64,000 nt of DNA. It comes from Farysia itapuensis. Lineage: Eukaryota; Basidiomycota; Ustilaginomycetes; Ustilaginales; Ustilaginaceae. The notes under the pieces were generated by a model. That model was not told the DNA's origin. It searched no databases and worked only from the letters and a program-made list of their open reading frames with translations. A program made the translations under genes and the position numbers. This document shows, in pieces, positions 1 through 10,600 of this stretch. How positions within the stretch are numbered: the stretch's first letter is position 1; every line of letters starts with the position of its first letter. Location: the NCBI GenBank assembly GCA_023212645.1, contig JALBYC010000004.1, positions 496,001-560,000 of the forward strand, written 5' to 3'.

Positions 1-2
1 AC

Positions 3-872
3 TTCAACACCACTTTGGGCGACCGAGCTAGTTTCTTTACACCTGCCGGGTTCTTCCCCATGTGGGCACAAATCCTGCCGCAAGAGTATATCAACGAAAC
101 GATTAGCTTGGATGAGCGTCGCCAGAACCTACAGGGAATGTTCTCTGGTCTGAGGTATCTGATTGACCGTTTCAACGGCACCATCCCCGCCAGCCTGATC
201 ACCACCGGGCAGCAATGGGACTTCGCCAATGCTTGGCCTCCTCACACCTATATCGCCCTTGAGGCGCTGCGCAACGTTCCTGACATTTTGGCTCAGGGTC
301 AGCAGATCCCTGCCGAGAATGGCACATATGCCTTGATCCCATCGTCTAACGGAACCAATCAGCTCGGAGAGACAGAGTCCACCCTGCCCATCCAGCCGCT
401 CGAAAACGTACCTGGCAGCATGATCAACGAGACCGGTGCCGGCACCACGAATTCCAGTGACTCGTCCGTCGAAATCAACCCTCCGCTCAATATTGGCAAC
501 AACACATCGGGCGAAAACTGGCGCGACGAGCTTGTGCGCGAGCTGGCAAATCGCTACGTAGCCTCAGCCCTTTGCTCGTGGCGTGCTACTGGTGGTAAGC
601 TCAACACGACTGATCCCAACTTCCAGCCCGTGTCGGACGACATCCTGAATGCCAACGGCCTCAATGCTTCCACAGCCGTGGGCAACATGTTTGAGAAGTT
701 CAATGCCTCGGACATCAATGCTGCTGGTGGCGGTGGAGAGTACACCGTCCAGACCGGCTTTGGCTGGACCAACGGTGTTGCTCTCTGGCTTGGCGGTAAC
801 CTAGGCGCGAACCTGACTCGTCCCGACTGTCCTCCTGTCGTTGCACAAGCCTCAGCTACTGCCAGCTCGTGA
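3..872 (+). CDS. GH37 trehalase, C-terminal part (5' truncated by window edge)
   Basis: The frame is open from the first bases, so the N-terminus lies outside the window; about 289 residues remain, ending at a TGA. It carries the GH37 signature block TTGQQWDFANAWPPH, the second trehalase signature that contributes to the active-site pocket, and further upstream the GFFPMWAQ segment. GH37 enzymes hydrolyse trehalose to two glucoses. Between the signature and the C-terminus there is an Asn/Ser/Thr-rich insertion with many N-glycosylation sequons (NGT, NET, NNTS, NTT), which fits a secreted or cell-wall trehalase rather than the cytosolic neutral enzyme. The distal helical part (ELANRYVASALCSW; FEKFNAS; GFGWTNGVALWL) matches the family's C-terminal (alpha/alpha)6 barrel. 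Family assignment is firm; the secreted location is inferred from the sequons, because the signal peptide cannot be seen. Confidence 0.9.
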   Translation, partial: FNTTLGDRASFFTPAGFFPMWAQILPQEYINETISLDERRQNLQGMFSGLRYLIDRFNGTIPASLITTGQQWDFANAWPPHTYIALEALRNVPDILAQGQQIPAENGTYALIPSSNGTNQLGETESTLPIQPLENVPGSMINETGAGTTNSSDSSVEINPPLNIGNNTSGENWRDELVRELANRYVASALCSWRATGGKLNTTDPNFQPVSDDILNANGLNASTAVGNMFEKFNASDINAAGGGGEYTVQTGFGWTNGVALWLGGNLGANLTRPDCPPVVAQASATASS

Positions 873-1194
873 TCTGGTTTCTAGCCTAGCTGCTTCTTCC
901 TGTACCTCTTTCGCTTTAATTCACAGTATATTTAACTCGCTGGGCGTGGAATCAATTTGTGGGGAAGAATATGTTGGTCTATGAGATTCAAATTGACGAG
1001 CGTCAAGGTCGCCTTCTGCCGCACGTCAATCGTTGTCATCCCTGCTGCAACAAGATAGTCACCAACGCATTCAGCAAGATTCGCGAGCCACCATTCTATC
1101 TCGTCATTGCTGGTGGTTGTGTGGGTCGCGGTCGCTGTCGAGTTCGGCAACTTGTCGGCTTCACGTCAGCCGGCGAGCTTTGCACTCCCCGAGC

Positions 1195-2679
1195 ATGAAA
1201 CGACATTCACCTCCTGTCGAGACGAAGCAATCCAGCGACACCGACGAAGAGTACATTCTGTCAACAAAATCTCCAACAGTCGCTCAGAATACAAACTCTT
1301 CAGCTGGCGTTAAGAAGGCCAAACTCGCCTCAATCTTTCAGCCCCGTCCACCGGCTATGTCAACTAGATCGGATCAGAATGGAGCAGACAATGCGTCCAG
1401 CGCTCAAGTCAAATGGCTAGCTCCGATTGGTCCGAAGAAGACGTGCTTACATGGCGTCTTCGGCGACCCGAAACCATCGTCTAGAGTGGCCTTCTTCGAC
1501 CTAGACGGTACCATCGTCCGACCCAAAGGGGGGCGTCCATTCCCATCGGCAAGTGATGAGTACGATTATACCTTCAATCTCCCAAACAATATCACCAGCG
1601 TTGTAGCCAAGATTCGTCAGCAGCACATTGATCATGGCTCGGCGATCGTCATTATAACCAATCAGAAGCAGAGTCCAGATGGCAGGAATGCCGACAAACC
1701 AAAGCCAAAGCTCGTCACATGGAAGAAGAAGCTTGGCCACATTGCAAGAGCGATCGACGTGCCGCTTCGAGTATTTGCAGCCCTTGGCGATGACATCTAT
1801 CGTAAGCCGATGCTTGGGTCTTGGAACGAGTTTTGCCAGAATTGGAACGCTGGCCTGTCTGTCGACATGGACGAGAGCTTCTTCGTTGGGGATGCGGCTG
1901 GTCGAAGTGGTCCCAAGGATCACAACGACACTGATCTGAAATGGGCCTTGAATGCTGGGCTCAAATTCTATACGCCGGAAGAGTACTTCTTAGCCAGGTC
2001 CTCAGGCATCAGCGCTTACAAAGTCCCGCCCAAGCCGTGGCAGCGATCACCACAAGTTCCTGCGCAAACTACACTGAAGGGTTTGGTGGCTCAGCCTCTG
2101 GACGATATGATCCCAGTCACCAAGACCAACCTTGACGCAACTCTTCGCAGCACGAACAGCGCTGCAAAGCCCGAGATTGTACTCTTTGTTGGTCCCCCGG
2201 CATCTGGCAAAACCACCTTCTACAACAAAGTGTTTGGTAACGCGTACGTCCATGTCAACCAGGACACGCTGGGGACCCGACAAAAGTGTCTAAAGCTGGT
2301 CGAGGCGACAGTAACAGGTACGGGTCAAGATCGAGCGCCCAGATCTTGTGTAGTCGACAACACGAACCGCGATCGAGCTACGCGCAAGCACTACATTGAC
2401 CTGGCACACACGTTAGGAGTCGGGATTCGCTGCGTGTACTTCTCCGCTTCGTGGGCGTTGTGCATTCACAACAACTTCTACCGTGCGCTCACTAGAGCCG
2501 AAACAGTGGATGAAGCTAAGAGGGAATTGTTGCCGTACACTGCACTTCAGTCGTTCTTCCGAGACGTCCAACTGCCAACAACCAACGAAGGATTCCCGAA
2601 AGGCTCTATCTTCCTTGTTGATTGGGAGTTTGATGGCAGCGAAGAAGAGCGCAAACGCTACGAAACATATCACTTTTAG
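1195..2679 (+). CDS. pnk1: Bifunctional polynucleotide 3'-phosphatase / 5'-kinase (PNKP type)
   Basis: The enzyme restores ligatable ends at DNA breaks by removing 3'-phosphate and phosphorylating 5'-OH. The phosphatase half opens with the HAD motif FFDLDGT (nucleophile Asp102 counted from the ATG at 1195) and has the late HAD motif FVGDAAGR. The kinase half has a Walker A loop, GPPASGKTTF, about 230 residues further on, then the NTNRDRATRKHYIDLA segment typical of PNKP kinases. There is no N-terminal FHA domain; the first ~85 residues are Ser/Lys-rich and disordered, as in the S. pombe enzyme. The frame stays open upstream to an in-frame ATG at 1033, which would add 54 residues rich in Arg/Ser/Cys; this could be 5' leader or a targeting extension. 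I favour 1195, about 494 residues. It ends 92 bp from the convergent hydrolase gene. Confidence 0.88.
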   Translation: MKRHSPPVETKQSSDTDEEYILSTKSPTVAQNTNSSAGVKKAKLASIFQPRPPAMSTRSDQNGADNASSAQVKWLAPIGPKKTCLHGVFGDPKPSSRVAFFDLDGTIVRPKGGRPFPSASDEYDYTFNLPNNITSVVAKIRQQHIDHGSAIVIITNQKQSPDGRNADKPKPKLVTWKKKLGHIARAIDVPLRVFAALGDDIYRKPMLGSWNEFCQNWNAGLSVDMDESFFVGDAAGRSGPKDHNDTDLKWALNAGLKFYTPEEYFLARSSGISAYKVPPKPWQRSPQVPAQTTLKGLVAQPLDDMIPVTKTNLDATLRSTNSAAKPEIVLFVGPPASGKTTFYNKVFGNAYVHVNQDTLGTRQKCLKLVEATVTGTGQDRAPRSCVVDNTNRDRATRKHYIDLAHTLGVGIRCVYFSASWALCIHNNFYRALTRAETVDEAKRELLPYTALQSFFRDVQLPTTNEGFPKGSIFLVDWEFDGSEEERKRYETYHF

Positions 2680-2771
2680 AATCACTTAACACTCGTTCTC
2701 ACCACCGTCACGCCGCGAATCAGCAAGAATCAACAATTGCACGAGACGTCTTTCATGAAGTTGTGACTGCT

Positions 2772-4565
2772 CTAGATTTGTGCGACGGCTTGTCCGTCAG
2801 CTCGAAGATCCGAACCGGCGGCCCAGACGAGCTTTCCAGCCTCGTTAGTCACTTTCTGAATGACCTGTCCTCGTCCAAACTGCAGACGACCCCACCCGTC
2901 TACCAGCTTGACCTGATGGCCCATTTTGCGCAATCCTTCGGCGACCTCGGGATCGATACCTTGCTCCAGATACACCTCTGATGTTGCACCTTCTGGGCCA
3001 GCCATGCCGGCTCCAATGCAGAAACGCGGGGCATCTAAAGCGTCCTGCACAGTGAAGCCGTGATGGAGGAGGTTGAGCAGCACCTGAATCTGGCCTTGAG
3101 GCTGCATGAAGCCGCCCATAACGCCAAATGAGAGAAAGAGCTCGTCTCCGCGTGTCGCCATGGCGGGAATGATGGTGTGATACGGTCGCTTACGTGGAGC
3201 GATGTTGTTGGGATGACCATCTTGCAGTACAAAACCAGCAGCGCGGTTCTGGAGCGTGAAGCCACATCCAGCAGGCACAGCGCCAGTGCCAAATCCAGCG
3301 TAATTGGAGTTGATGAAACTGCAAGCATTACCGTCCTTGTCCGTCACGCTGAAGTATACAGTGTCGCACGTGTTCGCGGGACTGCCCCGTTCGAGGTTGG
3401 TCGATGCCTTAGCAGCGTCGAATAACTTAGCACGGGACGCGAGGTACGGCTTGGAGAGCAGCTTCTGCACTACATCTTCTGAGTGGTCAGGGTCTGCGAC
3501 AAAGTAGCGTGTGTCGGCGAAAGCAAGGCGAAGCGCTTCGATCAGAGCGTGCAAGTACTCGACGCTGTTGTGTTCAATCTTGGCCATGTCGCCCACCTTG
3601 TTCTCGTTCTGGATCTCGTCCAGGATTCCGAGAGCCAGTAGCGCAGTCAGACCCTGGCCATTCGGTGGACATTCGTACAGAGTCACGCCTTCATCACCCT
3701 TGCCAGGCAGATCGCCTTCCGCTGCGGGATGGTTGTAGGTATAGCTGATGGGTGTGACTTCTTCCGTGCCGCGGGAGAGGTGATCTTCGAGATCGTGCAT
3801 CTCCATCACACCACCCTTGGACTTGACCAGGTCGACGATCGCCTGGGCAATGCGGCCCTGGTAGAATCCTGCTTTTCCTTTGGTAGCCAATTCGCGGAAT
3901 GTGAGTGCCAGGTTGGGCATACGCATGAGCTCTCCGGTTCTGGGCGCTCTTCCGTTGTGTAGCATTTCATTGGCACTAGGTGAGGCCGCCTTGATCAGCT
4001 TTTCGCTGCGACCCCAGAGAAAGGCGGTGGACTCATGCACGGGGTAGCCTTGCTCTGCAAGTCGAATAGCCGGAGCAAGAATGTCGTGCATGCTCAGCTT
4101 TCCACTTCCGAGCTTCTCGACCGTATCGACCCAGCAAGCAGGTGCGCCAGGAACGGTGACACTGTTAATGTTGTTATACGGAATTTCAACACCGTCGATT
4201 CCTGCCTTGCGGATGACCTCGAGGTTCATGGCTTGTGGAGTCCTACCAGAACCGTTGAAAGCCCGTACTTTGCGAGACTGGGCGTCATAAAATAGACAGA
4301 AAGCATCACCTCCGATGCCCGTATTGCACGGTTCGGTAACATTCAGTGCAGCTGCGACGGCTACGGCGGCATCAGCAGCGTTTCCACCAGCATTGAGGAT
4401 CTCGATGCCCGCCGACGTAGCAAGCGGCTGCGAGCTGGCGACCATTCCCTTGGTGCCAAGAACCGTGGATCGTCTTGAACCGAATCGCATGAAGCCTGTT
4501 CCATGATGGGGATCCACCTTGGACCAATCAAATGCGCTTCGCGACGAAGCGGCGGCAGAAGTCAT
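2772..4565 (-). CDS. Gamma-glutamyltransferase-family Ntn hydrolase
   Basis: About 597 residues from the ATG at 4565. The N-terminal large-subunit region has the family segment GGNAADAAVAVAAALNVTEP followed by GIGGDAF. The autoproteolysis and catalytic threonine is Thr402 in CDTVYFSVTDKDGN, followed by SFINSNYAGFGTG. The C-terminal half has FGVMGGFMQPQGQ. It lacks a signal peptide in this form, resembling the cytosolic, bacterial-like branch of the family more than secreted glutathione-degrading GGT; the substrate is therefore uncertain. Upstream, the frame stays open to an ATG at 4733, but a good intron sits there: GTGAGT donor at 4658, CTAAC branch and AAAG acceptor immediately before the ATG (4566-4658, 93 bases, divisible by three). 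So the upstream exon is either 5' UTR or adds 25 residues. Confidence 0.85.
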   Translation of the reverse strand: MTSAAASSRSAFDWSKVDPHHGTGFMRFGSRRSTVLGTKGMVASSQPLATSAGIEILNAGGNAADAAVAVAAALNVTEPCNTGIGGDAFCLFYDAQSRKVRAFNGSGRTPQAMNLEVIRKAGIDGVEIPYNNINSVTVPGAPACWVDTVEKLGSGKLSMHDILAPAIRLAEQGYPVHESTAFLWGRSEKLIKAASPSANEMLHNGRAPRTGELMRMPNLALTFRELATKGKAGFYQGRIAQAIVDLVKSKGGVMEMHDLEDHLSRGTEEVTPISYTYNHPAAEGDLPGKGDEGVTLYECPPNGQGLTALLALGILDEIQNENKVGDMAKIEHNSVEYLHALIEALRLAFADTRYFVADPDHSEDVVQKLLSKPYLASRAKLFDAAKASTNLERGSPANTCDTVYFSVTDKDGNACSFINSNYAGFGTGAVPAGCGFTLQNRAAGFVLQDGHPNNIAPRKRPYHTIIPAMATRGDELFLSFGVMGGFMQPQGQIQVLLNLLHHGFTVQDALDAPRFCIGAGMAGPEGATSEVYLEQGIDPEVAEGLRKMGHQVKLVDGWGRLQFGRGQVIQKVTNEAGKLVWAAGSDLRADGQAVAQI

Positions 4566-4900
4566 CTTTGTAAAGTTTCGCGCAACAAGAGCGAAGATCG
4601 TTATAGTGGCGTGAAGTATGTTAGCTTTGAAGAAGGAGTGACAATGACTCACACTCACCCGGTTGTGGGGAAATCGAAGTGTCCGTGCCCAACGGCAATA
4701 CAACTCAGACCGAAGACCGGTCCAGTCTTCCATTAATTAGACCACTTTATTTGCCGAGGCTTCTCAAGCGGCTTGCTTGCCTCCGTTACTCGATGGACTC
4801 GGGTATCAATACACAGCAGTCACACTCAATGCCGCAATGATGCTCTTTGGAATGTAGTCCAATCTTTATATGTACAGTGATGGCAAGTGGGACTCTTTGA

Positions 4901-6967
4901 CTAAAGCTTCGCTCTGGGCAGGTCTGACTCAAAGTCGGTCGTGTCCATGTCGGAAACATCGACGTTCCATTTGGCCGAGTTCAGTGGCTCTCGCTGGGCG
5001 AAATCGAAGAGAGCCTCGTAGACGTTGCCATCCGAGCGTCCCAGAGCAGAGTTGAGCAGATAGTCAGGGACAGCAAACGAGTCGACCAGTGCAACAGCGT
5101 TGGGTCGCAATTCAGCCATGATCTCCTGAACCTTGCTTCCGAGCAAGTGGAACTGCTTGCCGTCAATGTAACCAGATGCGAGGAAATCGGCTGACTCCTG
5201 TTCCATGGTGTAGCAGGCCCACAGAAGGAAGATCCTCTGCACAATCTGGCGCAAGGCTGGCTGCGAGTTGAGCTTGTCATCTTTGAGGATGGCCATGCCA
5301 AAGTTGCGCACAAGAAGATATTGCGAGTGCGCACGGGAGCATCGGTAAAGTTCCACGAGAAGCGAGTTCCAGCTTCGCTTAGCATCGTCTCGCAGCGCCA
5401 GTGTCTGTTCAGTCAAGTAGCCGGCTCGGTGACCAAATGCTCGCATGAAGAACAGCGGGTCATGGAGATCGCCTGAATATTGGACAGTGGCCTTTTCGTT
5501 CTTGTGGTCGAGATAGCGGCACATGTAATCCTTGGTGATGTTGTTGTCGACCTGGGCGCGGTTCTTCTTGATACCGCGCATCATCTTGAAGAGGTAGCGA
5601 GTGCATTGCTGCGACAGCATGTACGAATCACCTTCCCAAGTAGCTTGCGGCAGGTAGTTGGCGTAAAAGTCAGGCAATCCGGATGCCATGCTGTAACCGT
5701 GACCACCACAAGCTTTTCGGCACACTTCGATGGCATCACTGGCGTACAGAGTGGTGAGCGACTTAAGACCGGAGCTTGATGCGTGTGTGTCTGCGAGCAG
5801 CGACAAGTCCCCCGATTCAATGTTGGTCTGGTTTTGCTCGTATAGGTCGAACATGAACTGTGATGTGTAGTGAAAGGCAAATGCCTGGGCCAGGATCGGG
5901 AACAAGCGAATTTGCACCATCGTGTAGTCCAGCACTTGCGTTTCGAGCGGCTTGCCATCTGCAGAGAACTTGGGAGCATCTCGGTCGGCAAATTGGCGTC
6001 GAATGGCACAGTAACGGATGGCCACGGTGACGGCCCGCATCAGGACGGATGAGGCCTCGCGCACAATGTTGGCACGAACCCAGGTCAAAGTTCCGTAGGC
6101 CAGCTTGGCGTTAGGTGGTGGAATGTACTTGCCACTCTCCGGCTCAACCTTGGAGAAGCGTGCCAGAAGGTTGAAATGAGGTACACGAACGTGATCGAAA
6201 AGCATGAAACCGTTGTCTGTGGTGTTGTAGCCAGCCTTGGGGCCAATGTCGCCAATCTTTCGACCGGGGAGCACTTCACGAGTCTTCAGATCACGGATGG
6301 GGACAACCAGTGGGTGGGGACCTTGGCTCTTGCCGTCAAGAATGAGCTGGGCCATGACGACGGCGTGATCAGCGGTTCGGCCTAGACCTCCGATCCACCA
6401 CTTGCTGGCTGTGAGGGTTGGGCTGTGAATATCCCATTCCTGTGTCTCAGGCACCCAGGTGGCAGTGGTCTCGATTCCTTGGACGTTGGAGCCATGACCG
6501 AGCTCGGTTTGTGCATAGCATCCAATGATTTCGTACTTTGCCGCCGGTTCGTAAAACACCTTACGCTGCTCGTCACTTCCCTGGTTGTACAGAGTGGTGA
6601 GGAACATGCTCTTGTGCAAGCCCATGGGACCTGGTAGGTCAGCAAGCTTTTCCGCAAGCTGAACCTCCCTCTGAGTCCAATTGTGTTCGACACCGAGCTG
6701 TGCCAGTCGCTTGTCTTTGAGCATAGCTCTGCGGAATTTGTCGGCTCGTCCGTAGTAGTAGTCGGAAGTCTTGTCAAATACGGGGTCTGAGCTGAGCAAG
6801 CTCACCATCTTCTCTTGCATCTCCAAGCTCTCCTTTCCATGGATGTACTCGGCCATTGCTTTGGAGTCGAATGACGCTTTGGAACGTTCATAGGTAAGCA
6901 GCTCGCTGCCAGACACGCCGGCAGGCTTAAGCTGGTCTGAAATCTCGATGTATCGAGGTGGCGCCAT
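4901..6967 (-). CDS. POX1: Peroxisomal acyl-CoA oxidase
   Basis: A 688-residue flavoprotein for the first step of peroxisomal beta-oxidation: acyl-CoA to trans-2-enoyl-CoA with H2O2 formation. Family landmarks include YAQTELGHGSN in the FAD/acyl-CoA-binding middle domain, TASKWWIGGLG, ACGGHGY, and the catalytic-base region TWEGDSYML with Glu445. The length matches fungal and animal acyl-CoA oxidases. The protein ends in Ala-Lys-Leu, a peroxisomal PTS1 signal, which fixes the compartment. The start at 6967 (MAPPRYIEIS) is chosen because the frame further upstream encodes a sequence not seen in this family and lies in the promoter shared with the divergent Zn2Cys6 gene. A TATAAT-like element lies about 65 bases upstream. 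No truncation is seen. Confidence 0.95.
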   Translation of the reverse strand: MAPPRYIEISDQLKPAGVSGSELLTYERSKASFDSKAMAEYIHGKESLEMQEKMVSLLSSDPVFDKTSDYYYGRADKFRRAMLKDKRLAQLGVEHNWTQREVQLAEKLADLPGPMGLHKSMFLTTLYNQGSDEQRKVFYEPAAKYEIIGCYAQTELGHGSNVQGIETTATWVPETQEWDIHSPTLTASKWWIGGLGRTADHAVVMAQLILDGKSQGPHPLVVPIRDLKTREVLPGRKIGDIGPKAGYNTTDNGFMLFDHVRVPHFNLLARFSKVEPESGKYIPPPNAKLAYGTLTWVRANIVREASSVLMRAVTVAIRYCAIRRQFADRDAPKFSADGKPLETQVLDYTMVQIRLFPILAQAFAFHYTSQFMFDLYEQNQTNIESGDLSLLADTHASSSGLKSLTTLYASDAIEVCRKACGGHGYSMASGLPDFYANYLPQATWEGDSYMLSQQCTRYLFKMMRGIKKNRAQVDNNITKDYMCRYLDHKNEKATVQYSGDLHDPLFFMRAFGHRAGYLTEQTLALRDDAKRSWNSLLVELYRCSRAHSQYLLVRNFGMAILKDDKLNSQPALRQIVQRIFLLWACYTMEQESADFLASGYIDGKQFHLLGSKVQEIMAELRPNAVALVDSFAVPDYLLNSALGRSDGNVYEALFDFAQREPLNSAKWNVDVSDMDTTDFESDLPRAKL

Positions 6968-7658
6968 GTTGAGTAAATATGCAAGAGTAGCTGGGGTAAG
7001 GGAAAGTGGAAGAAAGAAGAGTGTGGGGATATTATAGCAAGTGCGTGCCGTTGCTCGGTGAAGACGTAACCGGTAAAGCTGGCTACCGTGTGGGGGCCAA
7101 TGAGGAGGAGCAGATGACCTAAAGCGGTCCGGCACACGCTGCACACCGATGACCGAATCAGAATTTCGTACTTTCGCGAACCGGTTTGCCGTGCAAAGCC
7201 GGTAATTGTCAGACCGCTTCGCGTCATCACGTGACATGGGTCATCCTTCGTCTTTTCGTCCGAAAGATTTTCACGTGATGGCTGAGTTTTTTTTATGCAC
7301 TATGCAGTGTATGCACTCACACTGTATGCAGTGTCCGACTGTGACTGTCCGGTGTGTACGAGGGTACGACACAAGACACGTGCCCTGGTGCCTGTACAAC
7401 TCACAGACTTTTGATACGCCCGTGCACTTTTTATCTACCTCTCGTGGCGGTCGAGCTGCATCTCCGTTCAAGTCCTCGGAGACCCGTTCATCCCTTTTGA
7501 ACCATCTCGAACCTCTCTTCGCCTGATCGTTTGAACACCGTTCTAGCATAAAAATTCTTCGTACATCCGCTACCGCCTCGGTTGACAGTAACTCAGCCAT
7601 TCCTGCACCTTCCGGTGGCCACTGCATCGGTGATCGAGACGGACACGTCAGTTTGAAC
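6968..7658. promoter_or_regulatory. Divergent intergenic region between acyl-CoA oxidase and Zn2Cys6 regulator
   Basis: No gene is seen in these 691 bases. They hold two CACGTG E-boxes (7228-7233 and 7272-7277) in the wider palindrome TCACGTGA, 44 bp apart start to start, and just downstream four TATGCA words within 37 bp (7294, 7301, 7310, 7325). CACGTG is the core of bHLH factors such as Cbf1 and SREBP. The sites lie closer to the oxidase start but could serve either gene. Their function is inferred. Confidence 0.5.
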
Positions 7659-10600
7659 ATGTCGGGAAGAAGCAGCACCGCTGCGAACTTGAAACGTGGC
7701 AAGAATTCCTCGCCGTCCGATGTGGTTCTGCCTTCCTTCCATACTGCGCTTGGAGACGCTTCACTGCCCCCTACCAAGTCATCACCATATCGATCCCAGC
7801 CCCGTTCGCGACCTCCGTCGTATGCACCTCAAACATCGATTATGAATCCAGTCTCGGATAAGCCTAGTGGCACCGATACTGCGGGTGATGCACCATCTCC
7901 GAGTGGAAGCGGCGCTGAAGATGCGACAAAGAAGAAATCAACAAAGAAAGCCGTTTCGTGCGAATCTTGCCGCCGACGAAAGCTCAAGTGCGATCGAGGA
8001 TGGCCTTGCGGGGCATGTCGAGATCGAGGCGAGTCCAGCAAGTGTGAATGGGCAAACGGTGTGCGGCCCCAGACCTCAGGCCGTGATGACGGAGAGGCAT
8101 CTCAAGTCAACACTCGACTTGATCGACTCGAAGCTATGATGGGTGCGATCGCAAACAGTCTTGGAGTGCAACTCCCTGGCGCAAAGGAATCAGCAGTCAA
8201 GAGTAAGGGAAAGCCTGGCGCGACAGCAGCTACAACCAATACGTCTGATACACAGACGAACGCGAGCACTTCAAAGCTCAGCACCCTTGCGGAACTCGGC
8301 GCTGTGGAAGCAAACAAAGCGGCATGGCTAGCGTCCCGCTCCAACTCTGCCGAAAAAGTTGATGGTCCTCGCTATCCCCCTTTCTCGACGTCCAATGCAT
8401 GGGGTTTCGGCTTCGGCCATTTCCTCTTCAACTCGGTCTCGTCCGAGGAGGTCACTCGCAAGACGCTCTTCGAACTCATCTCTCTATTGCCTGACACTGA
8501 AACTGTGCGCACGCTCAGTGGCTTCTACTTCCGTGAGCTGTCCTGGCTCGCTCATTTGATCCCCGAAGAGCTGTTTCACAGGAAATTGAAGGCTCACGAA
8601 GAGATGCGCCTACTGTGGGATGGTCGACCCAATTCATACAAGTACGAAGACATGCGCGATCATCTCCGATTCATGGCGATCTTGCACGCCCTGTGCGGAG
8701 CAGCTCTTGTCTTTGGCGAGCCCATCGAGGATGATTTACTTGCGGAGAAGTACGGCAAGAATGTCTACGCAGTCTTCCTCGACGCCTCCCAGCACGCCCT
8801 TTCCGTGCTCGATATCTACGAAGACTTGCACATCGACAATGTTCGAGCTATGATGATGATCAGTACCTGCCTCAACGCGCTCAAAGGCCCTACTGTGGGT
8901 TCGGCCATGATGGCCAACATCTACTTCATGGCCTATGCGCTCCAGATGGATGTCGAGCCACCGGAAACCTTGCCATATGACGAGCGAAAGGATCGCATCA
9001 ATTTGTTTGCAACACTCTGCATCAGCGATTGGTTCTCTGCAGGCAACGTCAAGCGCAGCTACACCATTGATCCGGCCAACACGAGTTTGCCATCACTATT
9101 CGGGCCTGGTGCCGACAAAAACGAAATGGTTCCCCTTCCAATGCGTTTCAAGCTCAAATTGAGCGATATTTCACGCCGTGCAAGTCACCGCATGAGAATG
9201 AGCGAAGACGCAGCTTACCAAATTACTAAGGAGCTGCATCATGAGGTCGTCACCATCGAGGCCAACATTCCTGAGCATCTGCGTTTCGATGAATCGCTGA
9301 TTGAAGTTGACGACAATCCCGAGCGATGGCACCGGTCGGCAATGGCTCTTGCCATTCAAATGCAGCTTTTGACGCTCCACAAGCGCTTCTATGTCCAGTC
9401 TTGGACGGACCCGAAGTACAAAGAGTCTCGCGACATTAGTTTCGCCGCCTCGATGCTGATTATCAAGATTTTCCGCAATGCGTTCAAATGGTTCAACCCG
9501 CGCGAAAATTCAACGCTGGATGAGCAGCGAGCGTTGATTGGTGAAGGAATGCGCAAACAGCGCAACAGTGTGTCGCGCCTCTGGTTCTTTGCGCAAATGT
9601 CCATCATTTCGTCGCTCGTTCTGATTCACTTTGTCTCGATGCTGGATACACATCCTCAGGAAGCATGTGATTGGGACAGCTCGGAATTACGGGCTCAAAT
9701 CACTGACGATCTCAAATTTGTACGTCTTCTGCTTCAAGCGCTGTCCAGCAAGTCGAGACTCGCACTTGATGGTGCAAGGGCCATTCAGCCGCCTGAGACC
9801 AACCGAAAAAGGAAGGCAGAAGAGACGCTAATCGGGCCTGGTGGTAATCTTCGCGGGCCTCTGCATAGCAGGTCGCTCGACAGCATCGGTGTGCGCAATC
9901 CGAGCTGGTATTCGTCCTCTGGCTACTCTAGTGGGTCCACACCGTTCAACAGCACGCTCCGTACGCCTCCCGCGTACAATTCACCTGGATCGAGCAGCAC
10001 AAGTTCTCACAGCATGCCTCCATCTGCACCGACTTCTGACCTTGTACGACCCAAGCTGTCGTTCGAAGGCCAAAATATGCCGCCAGGAAGTGCCAAGTCA
10101 TTCGACGACATTGAGGCTTTGTGGCACAAACAGCCTTGGCAGACTGCTTCGCTGCGCATGGGGACCTCTCCGAACAGCACAAGCACGAGTCCTGTTAATC
10201 CTTTCCCTCCTGGTAGCAACGGTTCATCGACCTCGCTTCCTTCGCTGACATCAGACACCTCGGCCTCGCCCAACAACTTCCTTCTGCCACGAAACAAATC
10301 TGGCCAGCCAGTGCCGTACAACCCTTTGCAGCAGCAGCTTCAGCAGCCACCCTTCTCGACAGGCATGGACGTATCCGAGCATGCCAACATGACTCAACGA
10401 GCGGAGTGTCCCTACATCGGCGCATCCTTCTTTGGCCCCGACGCCAGTTTCAAAGACATTGCGTCGGCGGAAGCAGCAATTGGGCGACAGGATGCCAGTT
10501 ATCTGTATCCCGTCGCGCCATTGAGTCCGTTCACGGCTGCGTTTATCAACAGTCTGGATCAGTATGTCACGAGCCTGGACGAGCCGATGCCGTCGCAGAC

